64,000 bases of DNA from Hyphomicrobiaceae bacterium (GCA_020638055.1 JACKJH010000004.1:375501-439500), one strand, 5' to 3'. Shown: positions 43,203-52,995, counted from the stretch's first letter. Translations and numbers: made by a program. Notes: a model not told the origin generated them from the letters alone.

Positions 43203-44942
43203 TTGAAACACTACATTGCACAGTTCGGTGACCTTCCAGAAGCCACGCGAATAAGCATTTTGAAACGTACACTGGCGGTTTTCGCGGTTTTTGGCGTAAT
43301 AGCGGGCATTGCCGTGTGGCGCTCGCATACTGGCGAACAGAAAGCGGCACGTCTGCAATTCAACAGCATTACCGACAAGGCCGTAACCTCTTTGCAGGAA
43401 AACATGGGTGCCTATGAGCAGGTGCTCCACGGAGGCGTGGCACTCTTCAAAGCCGTGGGACCGGTTTCGCGCAGACAGTGGGAGACCTACGTTACAGGGC
43501 TGAAGTTATCTGAGACCTATCCAGGTCTGCAGGCCGTTGGATATGCAACGGTTTATGATTTTGCCAAAGTCGACGAATTAGAAAAATCCGTCAGAGCCGA
43601 GGGGCTTCAGGGATTTACCATCCGCCCGAAAGAGAAGGGTGAGTTGAACACGGCCATTCTCTACATCGAGCCGCTGGATTGGCGAAACCGCAGGGCGCTG
43701 GGTTACGACATGTATTCCAGCGCGGTGCGCCGTGATGCGATGAAACGGGCGATGGAAACAGGCAAGCCCGCCCTTTCGGCACCTGTCAAACTCATGCAGG
43801 AGACGGAAAAGGGCGTCCAGCGCGGGATTTTGCTTTACCTGAGGGTAAAAGGCCAGCGGTTCGATCGGCCGGATAGCAACGACAACAACGACAGAATTTC
43901 GGGCGTCAACGGCTTTGTCTATAGCGCGTTTCGCATGGGCGACTTGATGTCCCGCATACTTTCGCGCACGGATGAGTTCTCTTCAAACGCCGTACGTATT
44001 CAGATTTTTGACGGTTCGGAAGCCGATAAGGAAGACTTGCTTTTCGACAGCGCTGGCGGCGCGCAGGCGGTTGAGACATGGAGGCCAGCTTACACCGAAA
44101 AGCGCCAGGTTGCATTTTACGGTCGCACTTGGCACGTGCGTTTTTCATCACTGGCAGAATTCGAGCGGCAAAGCTCGAGCTTTCTGCCATGGCTTACTGC
44201 TTTGGGCGGTGCAGCCTTGGCTTTTATCGCGGCGGGCCTGTTCGGCTTCGTCAATACAGGCAAGGAGATTGCGCATAGCACCGCAGACAAACTCGCAGCG
44301 CAGGTGGATAGCCGTAAACGCGCCCAGGAAGAAACGCGCATAGCGCTTCGCGAACTTTCTCACCGCGTTAAAAATACATTGACGATTGTCACTTCAATCG
44401 CATCGCAAACCGTGCGCCACAGTAGCGATTTGGAGGAATTCGACTCCAAGTTTCGCGAAAGGTTGCTAGGTTTGAGCCGTGTACACGATCTGCTGACCGC
44501 CGGGCGAACCTACACGACCAGCCTTTCAGAGATGGCAGCGGAGGTATTGAAGCCCTATCATGGTGACAACAATGACGCTGTGTCGCTTCAAGGTGAAGAT
44601 CTTGAACTGGCACCAACCATTGCAATCATGCTTTCCATGCTATTCAACGAACTGGCGACAAATGCTACGAAGTACGGTGCTTGGTCAGACCGCAATGGCA
44701 GCGTTACACTGGCATGGCATGTTGAAGACGTGGCGCCTGCAGCAGGAAGCAAAACTCCAGGCAAACAACTTGAGTTGATCTGGCGCGAACGTGGTGGACC
44801 GCCTGTCAAACCGCCAACGCGCAAGGGGTTTGGTTCACACGTTATCAAATTTTCCATAGAGCGAAGCCTCGGCGGGAAAGTCGACGCCAGTTTCGAAACC
44901 GCAGGCGTGTCGTATGTCATAAAAATTCCATGGGCCGGATAA
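43203..44942 (+). CDS. CHASE-domain HWE histidine kinase, candidate PhyR kinase
   Basis: A 579-residue membrane kinase. The start is TTG 43203, chosen because GGAAG lies 8 bases upstream; TTG 43188 has no ribosome binding site. TM1 is at about residues 15-35, a periplasmic CHASE domain follows (about 70-270, with LQAVGYATVYDF and NTAILYIEPLDWRNRRALGYDMYS), and TM2 is at about 325-350. The kinase part has the phospho-acceptor His in RELSHRVKNTLTIVTSIA, the N-box LFNELATNATKYGA and the W-x-E of HWE kinases in LIWRERGGPPV. Kinases of this class phosphorylate PhyR in other alphaproteobacteria, and the position near phyR/nepR/ecfG makes it a strong candidate. Confidence 0.92.
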   Translation: MKHYIAQFGDLPEATRISILKRTLAVFAVFGVIAGIAVWRSHTGEQKAARLQFNSITDKAVTSLQENMGAYEQVLHGGVALFKAVGPVSRRQWETYVTGLKLSETYPGLQAVGYATVYDFAKVDELEKSVRAEGLQGFTIRPKEKGELNTAILYIEPLDWRNRRALGYDMYSSAVRRDAMKRAMETGKPALSAPVKLMQETEKGVQRGILLYLRVKGQRFDRPDSNDNNDRISGVNGFVYSAFRMGDLMSRILSRTDEFSSNAVRIQIFDGSEADKEDLLFDSAGGAQAVETWRPAYTEKRQVAFYGRTWHVRFSSLAEFERQSSSFLPWLTALGGAALAFIAAGLFGFVNTGKEIAHSTADKLAAQVDSRKRAQEETRIALRELSHRVKNTLTIVTSIASQTVRHSSDLEEFDSKFRERLLGLSRVHDLLTAGRTYTTSLSEMAAEVLKPYHGDNNDAVSLQGEDLELAPTIAIMLSMLFNELATNATKYGAWSDRNGSVTLAWHVEDVAPAAGSKTPGKQLELIWRERGGPPVKPPTRKGFGSHVIKFSIERSLGGKVDASFETAGVSYVIKIPWAG

Positions 44943-45235
44943 GGGCAAAATCCACACCAAGAATGGCCGTCGCAATACCCTCTTATTCTTTGGTTGTATT
45001 CATTTGTGGGCTGATTTCTTGTGTGTTAGCACCGTTGCGGTGTAAGAACACGAAATCGTCAGCGGCAACCCAACGCTATAATAAACAATGCAGTGCTATC
45101 TTAGGGTAATGTGCGATTGTCATCGGTCGCGCAATACGTGGAACCAAAGGGACGCGACGGGGTTGTTCAGCGTAGTAACTAATCATTTGAAGAATGAAGC
45201 GCGCTCGGCACGCCACTTGATCCGACGTTCAAAAG
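44943..45235. other. Intergenic region between the two sensor kinase genes
   Basis: No gene, repeat or exact promoter consensus was recognised in these 293 bases. Confidence 0.35.
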
Positions 45236-47521
45236 ATGGTTCAGAAGCAGGCGATAGAGGGGATTAATGAGAGCGGCTCTCTCGCCAGCTTCTCAGCCGA
45301 CATGCAATCGCAATTCGATCGACTGACGCGCCTTGCGGCGAAGGTGTCTGGCATGCCGATAGCTCTTATCTGCGTGCCTGGTCAGTCAGACAATGACGAG
45401 GCGCAATGCATTTCGTCGGTAGGCCTTAACACCAAGCAACTAAGCCGATCGTTTTCAATCTTTCTGACCCTTGCGACGGGTCAAAGAGATGCGTGCTGCA
45501 TTCCTGATGTGGCAAGCAATGCAACACTAGGCAATGACCCGTGGGTGCTGGGTGCCCCGCGCGTGCGAACCGCGTTGGGCATCCCGATAATGGATGCGCA
45601 AGGTCAGGCGATTGCGGCTCTATGGTTATTTGACGACAAGCAGCGGAGCCTCGACAGTAGTTTGCCGGAAGGCATCGAGGACGTACGTGCGCTGGCTGCC
45701 GAGCTGTTGCCATCTGCGTTACAAACTCGTCCGGCATACAATTTGAACCCCGTAACGAAGCAAACCCAAGCAACAGAGACTTCCCATTCCATACTTGACG
45801 CATTGTACGTTTTTTCCGGTCTACTTGACCTGAACGGCATACTGCTTCACGCCAACTCCGTGACGCTGGCTGCTTCCGGACTGAAATCAAATGACGTTGT
45901 GGGAAAGCCTCTGTGGGACTGCTATTGGTGGTCCTATGCGACCAAAATACAGGACAAGGTTCGCGATGCCGTAGTTCGCGCGCGCAACGGTCAAGTGGTC
46001 AGGTTTGAAGTGAATGCGCGGTTAAGCGAAAACGAATATTCGCCTATCGATTTGCAGTTCTGTGCGATCCGCGATGAAACCGGCCGCAGCACAAACCTCA
46101 TTGTTAGTGGTGTGGATGTTGCCAGAAGAGACCGTGCCGAAGCACAGTCACAGCGGCTTGAACGAATTGTAGAAGATGCCCCGGTGCTTATTCGCAGTGC
46201 CACGCCTGACGGACGTGTTCTTTATCTCAATCGCCGCGGGCGCAAAATGTTGGGTTATGAACCCGACAGCGACCTTAGTGGAGCCCTCGTTGCCCATCAC
46301 CACCCCGAATGGGCGATGAAAATCCTTACAAGGGAAGGATATCCTACCGCGCGGAGCGATGGAAACTGGATCGGGGAAACCGCAATCGTTGGAACCGACG
46401 GGCGCGAACTGCCAACGTTTCATGCGATTGTCGCGCACCGTCGCCCGAACGGCGATGTCGAATTTTTCTCATCAATCGCGAGCGATATTTCGGGAGAAAA
46501 AGAAGCGGAAGAGGCTTTGCGAGAAAGTGAAATGCGCTTCCGCGGCACCTTTGAGAACGCGGCTGTCGGAATGGCGCATGTAAGCCTCAATGGGCGGTGG
46601 TTGCGGGTCAACGAACGTTTGCTTGAAATTCTTGGGTACGGCCGCGCCGAGCTCATACAAAAGACCTTCCACGACATAACCCATCCAGACGATGTCGAAG
46701 CCGAACAGGAAATGTTCACCAGGCTCAAGGAAAGCGATATCGACAGCTATCTTCTAGAAAAGCGTTTTTACAAGAAGGATGGCAAAGTCATATGGGCCGA
46801 AGTGACAGTGTCGATGCAAGAGACGCTCGCGAGCGCGCAACCCTATCTGATCGCGATAGTTGAAGATATCACCGAACGAAAAACTGCCGAGCAACGGCAG
46901 CGCATGCTGCTTGCAGAACTTAATCATCGTGTAAAAAATACGCTGGCGATGATCCAGTCGATTGCAAATCAGACATTGCGCAGGTCGCGCGACCCGCGCA
47001 GCTTTGTCAACGAATTCACAGGCAGACTACGATCATTGTCTGACGCGCACGACTTGCTGACCGCGCAGACCTGGGACGGCGCGGATCTGGCCGCATTGCT
47101 AAGGACGCAAATCAGTCTGCATGGCATGGTCGACGATGTTCGCATCAAACTTTCAGGGCCCAATGTCCTGCTTCCGCCCCAGGTGGCCTTGAACCTGGCG
47201 CTGATAGTCCATGAAATGGCAATGAATGCGCTGCGACATGGTGCGTTTTCCAACGACATCGGGATTGTTCTCGTGAACTGGTCGCTCGCGGCTGAGCCTT
47301 CAGCCAAGGACAAGACCTTGGCCATCTCTTGGAACGAGAACGGCGGCCCCGAAGTGCGCGAGCCCACCCACAACGGTTTCGGGTCAGTGATGCTGCAACG
47401 TGGCTTGAAACTCGGATTGGGCGGCGATTATTCACTTGATTGGCGTGAAGAAGGCCTGCATGCGCGCCTTGTTGTGCCGTTGCCAGATTCGGGCTTTCGC
47501 AATGAGCTTTTCCAAACCTGA
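45236..47521 (+). CDS. GAF/PAS-domain HWE histidine kinase
   Basis: A 761-residue soluble kinase. A GAF-type domain (about residues 20-155) is followed by three PAS domains (about 190-300, 310-425 and 435-560, the last with FENAAVGMAHVSLNGRWLRVNERLLEILGY and its PAC motif). The HWE kinase core has the phospho-acceptor His in AELNHRVKNTLAMIQSIANQT, the N-box VHEMAMNALRHGAFS and the W-x-E in ISWNENGGPEV. No membrane segment is seen, so it senses an intracellular signal; the cofactor cannot be read from sequence. It follows the CHASE kinase in the same direction after 293 bases. It is a second possible phosphodonor for PhyR. Confidence 0.92.
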   Translation: MVQKQAIEGINESGSLASFSADMQSQFDRLTRLAAKVSGMPIALICVPGQSDNDEAQCISSVGLNTKQLSRSFSIFLTLATGQRDACCIPDVASNATLGNDPWVLGAPRVRTALGIPIMDAQGQAIAALWLFDDKQRSLDSSLPEGIEDVRALAAELLPSALQTRPAYNLNPVTKQTQATETSHSILDALYVFSGLLDLNGILLHANSVTLAASGLKSNDVVGKPLWDCYWWSYATKIQDKVRDAVVRARNGQVVRFEVNARLSENEYSPIDLQFCAIRDETGRSTNLIVSGVDVARRDRAEAQSQRLERIVEDAPVLIRSATPDGRVLYLNRRGRKMLGYEPDSDLSGALVAHHHPEWAMKILTREGYPTARSDGNWIGETAIVGTDGRELPTFHAIVAHRRPNGDVEFFSSIASDISGEKEAEEALRESEMRFRGTFENAAVGMAHVSLNGRWLRVNERLLEILGYGRAELIQKTFHDITHPDDVEAEQEMFTRLKESDIDSYLLEKRFYKKDGKVIWAEVTVSMQETLASAQPYLIAIVEDITERKTAEQRQRMLLAELNHRVKNTLAMIQSIANQTLRRSRDPRSFVNEFTGRLRSLSDAHDLLTAQTWDGADLAALLRTQISLHGMVDDVRIKLSGPNVLLPPQVALNLALIVHEMAMNALRHGAFSNDIGIVLVNWSLAAEPSAKDKTLAISWNENGGPEVREPTHNGFGSVMLQRGLKLGLGGDYSLDWREEGLHARLVVPLPDSGFRNELFQT

Positions 47522-47816
47522 AAGTATTCTGGTAGGGAATGTGACCAACCCGTTCGTTTCCACGCCAAGGGCACGACGCTCTGGTTCGAGCCAGCCGTGT
47601 CTGGTCCAAGCCCGCAAAAGTTGCTTTTCCCAATTGGTACACCGCACTGCCTTTAAGTTTTGGCCATGACTTGTCGTCGATGGGAAACACGTTATCCTGC
47701 GCGCTGATCACCGGCCTGATCCGACGTCGATTGCGGCGAATTGGATGTCCTTGCGCGAACGACAGTCGCCGAAACGGCCCTGTCCCAAAAACAATAACAA
47801 GTGAAGGAGCGCGCTC
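47522..47816. other. Intergenic region ahead of the catabolic cluster
   Basis: No gene is supported. No operator-like palindrome or sigma-EcfG site was recognised. Confidence 0.35.
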
Positions 47817-50777
47817 TTGGCGAAGTCGAATATTGAACAGCGGCTCGAAAAGGCAGGAGCAGGAGAAGTCCTGTTTGATCGGTTCTCACGAGGCCGCTAT
47901 GCAACGGACGCTTCCCATTACCAGATGATGCCGCAAGGGGTTGTCGTGCCGCGAACCATGGAACAGGCGCGCACAGCGGTTCAAATCGCAGTCGACGAAA
48001 ATGTTCCCGTGACAGCGCGCGGCGGAGGCACATCGCAATGTGGCCAGACGATCAATTCGGGCCTGATCGTGGATTGCTCCAAACACCTGAACAGGATCAT
48101 CGACCTGGATGTGGCAGGGCGCAGATGTAGTGTGGAGCCAGGCATCGTTCTTGAGGAGCTCAACCGTCAGCTCAAGCCACACGGTCTGTGGTTTCCTGTT
48201 GACGTATCAACGGGCTCACGCGCAACGCTTGGCGGCATGACGGGCAACAACTCGTGCGGTGGCCGTTCACTGCGTTACGGTACAACGCGCGACAACGTGA
48301 TTTCTGTTGACGCGATGCTTGCCGATGGGCGCCAGGCGCGTTTCGGTGGCGTGCACAGTGATCTTTCCGATTTGTCGCAGGATGATCCATTAAAACCAAT
48401 CTTCCAGCATCTTCTTGAAATTGGTAGGCGCGACGCCGACGAGGTTGCAGCACGCGTTCCCACGGTTCAGCGCCGTGTCGGTGGCTACAACGTCGATGCG
48501 CTCGTGCCACCTGCGAATTCGCAAACGCCGGTCAATCTTGCGCATCTGCTTGTGGGCTCGGAGGGAACGCTGGCGTTCACCACGGCAATCGAGTTGAAGC
48601 TGTGGCCTGTCATGGGGCGGCGCGGTGTCGGCGTTTGCCACTTCGGTTCATTCTTCCGCGCCATGGATGCAGCTCAACATATCGTCAAGCTCAAGCCTAT
48701 CGCGGTCGAGCTGGTGGACGACACCATGATCGGATTAGCGCGCAAAATCAGCATTTTCGAACCGACTCTGCGTGCTGCTGTTCGTGGTGAGCCCGCCGCC
48801 CTGCTTCTGGTCGAGTTCGCTGAAGACGACGCCGAAAATGCTGCCCGAGTGAAGCAGCTTTCAGATCTCATGGCCGACCTAGGCTTTGCCTGGGACAAAA
48901 CCGGTGACAGCTTTGGCGGCGTTGTAGAAGTGTTCGACCCAAATCTCCAGCAGGCGCTGACAGAACTTCGGACTTCGGGCCTCAACATCATGATGTCCAT
49001 GCGCGATGCGCGTAAGCCGGTTTCGTTCGTTGAGGACTGCGCAGTTCCGCTGGAACATCTTGCGGAGTATACCGCGCGCTTGAGTGATGTCTTTGCAAGG
49101 CACGGCACGCGCGGCACTTGGTACGCTCACGCGTCTGTTGGCTGCCTGCATGTGCGCCCGGTTCTTAACCTACGTTTGGACAAGGACGTCGAAGCGATGC
49201 GCGCCATCGCTGAAGAGGCGTTCGAAATGGTGCGCGCCTACAAGGGATCGCATTCGGGAGAACATGGTGACGGTCTGGTAAGATCGGAATTTCACGAGAA
49301 GATGTTTGGCGAGCGTCTGGCCCGGACGTTTGAGGAAATAAAGCACACATTCGACCCGAAGCAGCTTTTCAATCCCGGCAAGATTGTTCAGGCACCAAAA
49401 TTCGATAACCGCGACCTGTTTCGCCTCCACCCTGCCTATACCACCATGGACTTCAAGCCGGTGCTTGATTGGTCCGACTACCCAGGCGCGCCTGGTGGTG
49501 TGATGGGCGCTGCGGAGATGTGCAACAACAATGGCGCGTGCCGGAAACTTCAGGCTGGCGCGATGTGTCCATCCTATCGCGTTACGCGCAATGAGCGCGA
49601 CGTGACGCGCGGGCGAGCAAATACCTTGCGACTTGCTCTTTCTGGACAACTTGGCGCTGATGCCATGCACAGCGAGCCGCTGGCTGAAGCCATGAAGTTT
49701 TGCGTGTCTTGCAAGGCTTGCCGGCGCGAATGCCCGACCGGTGTCGACATGGCGCGCTTCAACATTGAGGCCAAGGCTGCCAGGGCGGCGCGGCTAGGCA
49801 TATCAATGAGTGACCGGCTTGTAGCCTACCTACCACACTATGCGCCGATCGCACGGCGCATGCCATGGCTGTTCAACGCACGCAACGCACTGCCCGGCGC
49901 CCGGTGGCTTTCAGAAAGGATGCTGAAAATTTCAGCCTCCCGTGATCTGCCGCGTTGGCGCAAGGATATATTTTCTGCCGATCCTGACGGGTTTGTTGCG
50001 GCAAAGGATGCTCCAGAGGTGGTTGTCTGGGCGGATACGTTCAATAGCTATTTCGATCGCGAGATCATCGATGATGCGATTTCGGTGCTCGCTGCCGCGG
50101 GCTACCGCGTGCAACTGGCGCGGCCGGGTGACGGTTCGGATCGGCCTTTGTGCTGCGGGCGAACGTTCCTGTCGGCGGGGCTGGTGGATAAGGCGCGCGA
50201 GGAATTGCAGCGGTCGATTGGCGTTCTTGAAGCATTCGCGCGCCGGGGCGTGCCTATTATAGGTCTGGAACCGAGTTGCCTGTTGACGTTTCGTGACGAG
50301 GCGCTGCATCTCGGGCTTGGTGAAGTGGCTGAACTGGTGTCGCAACGAGCACTTCTGTTTGAAGAGTTCCTGGCCCTTGAGACAGAGGCGGGTCGATTCA
50401 AACTGGATCTTGCATCTGTTGCAGGAAAGGCGTTACTGCACGGCCATTGCCATCAGAAATCGTTTGGCGCAATGAATGCCATTACCGCAACACTGAAGCT
50501 CGTGCCGCAACTAGATGTAGAGGTGATCGAATCAAGCTGTTGTGGCATGGCCGGTGCTTTTGGTTACCAAGCCGAAACCGTTGAGGTGTCCCGTGCAATG
50601 GGCGAATTGTCATTGTTGCCAGCCGTCCGCGAAGCTCAGCCAAACGCTCTTATTGTCGCTGATGGAACATCCTGCCGGCATCAAATTGAGGATGGCACCG
50701 GACGCCGCGCCTTGCATGTTGCCCAGGTGCTGGCAATGAGTGCCCGGGCAGCCGGCACAAGCAGGCAATCAGCGTAG
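47817..50777 (+). CDS. Fused FAD-linked/iron-sulfur 2-hydroxyacid dehydrogenase (GlcD-GlcF/YdiJ type)
   Basis: A 986-residue enzyme from TTG 47817, with AAGGAG eight bases upstream. Residues about 40-215 are the FAD-binding PCMH domain (VPVTARGGGTSQCGQTI, PVDVSTGSRATLGGMTGNNSCGG) and 230-510 the FAD-oxidase C-terminal domain (GSHSGEHGDGLVRSEF). Ferredoxin-like clusters follow (CNNNGACRKLQAGAMCPSYR and CVSCKACRRECPTGVD), then two CCG-type cysteine domains ending in SSCCGMAGAFGYQAE. Family members oxidise D-lactate, glycolate or D-2-hydroxyglutarate to 2-oxoacids and pass electrons to the quinone pool. It heads a catabolic cluster, so it may oxidise the imported hydroxyacid. Confidence 0.92.
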   Translation: MAKSNIEQRLEKAGAGEVLFDRFSRGRYATDASHYQMMPQGVVVPRTMEQARTAVQIAVDENVPVTARGGGTSQCGQTINSGLIVDCSKHLNRIIDLDVAGRRCSVEPGIVLEELNRQLKPHGLWFPVDVSTGSRATLGGMTGNNSCGGRSLRYGTTRDNVISVDAMLADGRQARFGGVHSDLSDLSQDDPLKPIFQHLLEIGRRDADEVAARVPTVQRRVGGYNVDALVPPANSQTPVNLAHLLVGSEGTLAFTTAIELKLWPVMGRRGVGVCHFGSFFRAMDAAQHIVKLKPIAVELVDDTMIGLARKISIFEPTLRAAVRGEPAALLLVEFAEDDAENAARVKQLSDLMADLGFAWDKTGDSFGGVVEVFDPNLQQALTELRTSGLNIMMSMRDARKPVSFVEDCAVPLEHLAEYTARLSDVFARHGTRGTWYAHASVGCLHVRPVLNLRLDKDVEAMRAIAEEAFEMVRAYKGSHSGEHGDGLVRSEFHEKMFGERLARTFEEIKHTFDPKQLFNPGKIVQAPKFDNRDLFRLHPAYTTMDFKPVLDWSDYPGAPGGVMGAAEMCNNNGACRKLQAGAMCPSYRVTRNERDVTRGRANTLRLALSGQLGADAMHSEPLAEAMKFCVSCKACRRECPTGVDMARFNIEAKAARAARLGISMSDRLVAYLPHYAPIARRMPWLFNARNALPGARWLSERMLKISASRDLPRWRKDIFSADPDGFVAAKDAPEVVVWADTFNSYFDREIIDDAISVLAAAGYRVQLARPGDGSDRPLCCGRTFLSAGLVDKAREELQRSIGVLEAFARRGVPIIGLEPSCLLTFRDEALHLGLGEVAELVSQRALLFEEFLALETEAGRFKLDLASVAGKALLHGHCHQKSFGAMNAITATLKLVPQLDVEVIESSCCGMAGAFGYQAETVEVSRAMGELSLLPAVREAQPNALIVADGTSCRHQIEDGTGRRALHVAQVLAMSARAAGTSRQSA

Positions 50778-50880
50778 TTTGCGGCGGAGCAAGCCAGGTG
50801 ACTAACGCCCGTAGTGGCCAAGACCGGCAGCGGGAAAGGTATGTAACTCATGTTGTTTCACGGAAATAGGATTTCAGGTA

Positions 50881-52044
50881 GTGGTATCCATAACAGATAA
50901 GTTCGCGAAAACGCCGCTGGGTCCAAACCGGCACCTGATAGGCGTTGCCGGTGGGCGCGCGGCAATCAACACACCCTGCCTCGTGCTCGACATTGGTCGT
51001 CTGAACGACAACATCAGAAAAGCGGCTGCGATCTGCAAAGGCGAGGGCATTGCGCTGCGTCCACACGCCAAAACGCACAAATGCTCTCATATCGCCAAAC
51101 TTCAGATCGAGGCGGGCGCGAAGGGCATTTGCGTTGCAACGATCGGTGAAGCCGAGGCGCTGGCTGCGGCAGGTATTGCAGACATCCTGGTGACCTCGGC
51201 CTTGACGCAACAGGTGAAGATGGAGCGTGCAGTAGCGCTGGCCAAGTCGATACAATTGACACTGGTGGCTGACGATCCTGGCGTGATTGACCGTATTGAT
51301 GAAACTGCAAGGCATGCGGGTGTTCAAATTCCCGTTCTTATCGATGTCGATCTCGGTCGGCGTCGCAACGGCGTCACGAGCGCGGAGCAGGCGCTGAACG
51401 TCGCAGGCGCAATCGCAAAATCAGCATCGCTCCGCCTTGCAGGCATGCAAGCCTATGCATCGCATATTTCACATCTGTCAGGTTTCGCCGATCGCAAAGC
51501 GGCCTCGCTTGAGTGCGCAAAGACGATATCGGAGCTGAAGGACGCATTGACTTCGTGCGGCCATCATATTGAAACCGTGAGTGGAGGCAGCACCGGCACG
51601 CTTTCCATTGATCCCGAGCTCGGTTGTTACACGGAGTTGCAATGTGGAAGTTATGTATTCAGTGATGTTGAGTATGATGCAATTGATCTCACGGGCACGG
51701 GCTCAACGCCGTTTCGTCCCGCGCTCTTCGTACACGTTTCAGTGATAGGCAGGAATGTTCCAGGGCGTGTGACGTGCGATGGCGGAAACAAACATTTTTC
51801 CGCCAAAGGCACGCTGCCCAGATTTGTCGACGCACCCGCGCCTGGTGCGATCTATCGACCCGACAGCGACGAACATGGGTTCATAGAATTGCCAGCCGGC
51901 GGGGAGCAGCCACTGTTGGGTGCAGGATTTGATCTCATCGTTCCACATTGTGATCCGACCGTGAACCTTTACGATTATTTCCATATTGTCGATGGTGAAA
52001 CACTGATTGATATCTGGCCCATTGAGGGTCGCGGCGCATTCTGA
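50881..52044 (+). CDS. D-threonine aldolase/3-hydroxyaspartate aldolase-type PLP enzyme (DSD1 family)
   Basis: A 387-residue fold-type III PLP enzyme from GTG 50881. The N-terminal alanine-racemase-like barrel has the PLP lysine in LRPHAKTHKCSHIAKLQ. The C-terminal D-serine-dehydratase-like domain carries metal-ligand motifs SDEHGFIELP and VPHCDPTVNLYDYFHI. Enzymes of this family cleave D-threonine or 3-hydroxyaspartate to glycine plus an aldehyde or glyoxylate, or dehydrate D-serine; they need PLP and a divalent metal. Length and motifs resemble BhcC of the beta-hydroxyaspartate cycle, but BhcB and BhcD are absent here. It follows the FAD/Fe-S dehydrogenase by 103 bases in the same direction. 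Confidence 0.88.
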   Translation: MVSITDKFAKTPLGPNRHLIGVAGGRAAINTPCLVLDIGRLNDNIRKAAAICKGEGIALRPHAKTHKCSHIAKLQIEAGAKGICVATIGEAEALAAAGIADILVTSALTQQVKMERAVALAKSIQLTLVADDPGVIDRIDETARHAGVQIPVLIDVDLGRRRNGVTSAEQALNVAGAIAKSASLRLAGMQAYASHISHLSGFADRKAASLECAKTISELKDALTSCGHHIETVSGGSTGTLSIDPELGCYTELQCGSYVFSDVEYDAIDLTGTGSTPFRPALFVHVSVIGRNVPGRVTCDGGNKHFSAKGTLPRFVDAPAPGAIYRPDSDEHGFIELPAGGEQPLLGAGFDLIVPHCDPTVNLYDYFHIVDGETLIDIWPIEGRGAF

Positions 52045-52115
52045 AAAAGCCGGCAGCTCGATGACATCCTTGTGTGATTGGAGCCGCTCTTGAAAGGTGA
52101 GCTGACACATGACGT

Positions 52116-52163
52116 AGAGCATTTTCCGACGAAGTGGACGCCGGTTCGTCGAAGAAAATGCGA
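52116..52163. repeat. Solo module B repeat, inverted orientation
   Basis: GAGCATTTTCCGACGAAGTG followed by CCGGTTCGTCGAAGAAAATG, the reverse complement of module B. It lies between the converging aldolase and GntR genes and may act as a bidirectional hairpin. Confidence 0.88.
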
Positions 52164-52168
52164 AAACC

Positions 52169-52834
52169 TCATTCGTCGCCATCCAAGGCGGCCAGAAGCG
52201 CGGTGAGCTTGTTAGCGATATGATTTTTTAAAAGCCTGCCAAGACGCGCGGCGCTTCGCCTGGAAAATGCCTCGGCAATTTCTTCGTGCTCGGCAACTGC
52301 TGCAGACCACCGCTCCGGCGAAAGGTTCGCCTGGTAGCGCGGTCGCCTCACTTGCGCTGAAACAGAACGATGAAGTCGAGCCAGATAGGCATTGTCGGCG
52401 GTATCGAGGATTAATTTATGGATGTCCTCGTTGGCGCGGAAATAACCGCGTCTATCCCCGCGTTCAAACATCGCGACCATGCGTGATTGCAACTCCTGCA
52501 TGCGTTCGATCTGGGCAGGTGTGGCCTTCCGCGCGGCTAATTCGCCAGCCAAAGCCTCAAGCGCCGCCATCACCGGGAAGGCATCTTCCAGATCGCGACG
52601 TGTAAGCTTGGTAACGGTCGCGCCGCGGTTCTGACTGAGCTGGACGAGACCCTCAGCAGAGAGCGTTTTCAACGCTTCCCGGATGGGCGTGCGCGAGACC
52701 CCGAATTGCTCGCACAAATTCTTTTCAGATATCCGCGTGCCCGGTTCCAATTCGCCGTGAATAATTGCCCGACGAAGTTGGTCCGCCAGTTCCTCATGAA
52801 GTGCTCGTCGTTCAATGGGCCCGATAGCCGTCAT
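52169..52834 (-). CDS. GntR-family (FCD/FadR type) transcriptional regulator
   Basis: A 221-residue regulator. The winged helix (LHEELADQLRRAIIHGELEPGT, then SEKNLCEQFGVSRTPIREALKTLSAEGLV) is followed by an FCD effector domain with the metal/ligand residues in RRDLEDAFPVMAALEALAGELA, NEDIHKLILDTADN and AVAEHEEIAEAFSRRS. FCD regulators usually bind organic acids and repress catabolic operons. It is transcribed away from the aminotransferase/TRAP operon, with a TGTATT-CAA-AATACA palindrome in the intervening region. It probably controls that operon. Confidence 0.93.
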   Translation of the reverse strand: MTAIGPIERRALHEELADQLRRAIIHGELEPGTRISEKNLCEQFGVSRTPIREALKTLSAEGLVQLSQNRGATVTKLTRRDLEDAFPVMAALEALAGELAARKATPAQIERMQELQSRMVAMFERGDRRGYFRANEDIHKLILDTADNAYLARLHRSVSAQVRRPRYQANLSPERWSAAVAEHEEIAEAFSRRSAARLGRLLKNHIANKLTALLAALDGDE

Positions 52835-52980
52835 TTCGCAACTCCATCAATGCGGTTCGATAAAGCCACGCCGCTTATAGCTCGTTTCAAGTGCCGTGCC
52901 GCCATGATCGTCTTTCGCGGATTGACGGTTCATGCCGCGTTGCAGCAAAAAAACACGGACGTTGACAAGCCGACGCCGAT

Positions 52981-52995
52981 TGTATTCAAAATACA
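52981..52995. promoter_or_regulatory. Candidate GntR operator
   Basis: The perfect inverted repeat TGTATT-CAA-AATACA lies between the divergent GntR gene and the aminotransferase gene. Size and AT-rich core fit FCD-type GntR operators, but only one copy was found. Confidence 0.45.

Noticed and set aside
50256..50280. GGAAC with CGTT downstream inside the FAD/Fe-S dehydrogenase gene
   Set aside because: The spacing is 15 bases, outside the N16/17 consensus, and it lies within coding sequence.
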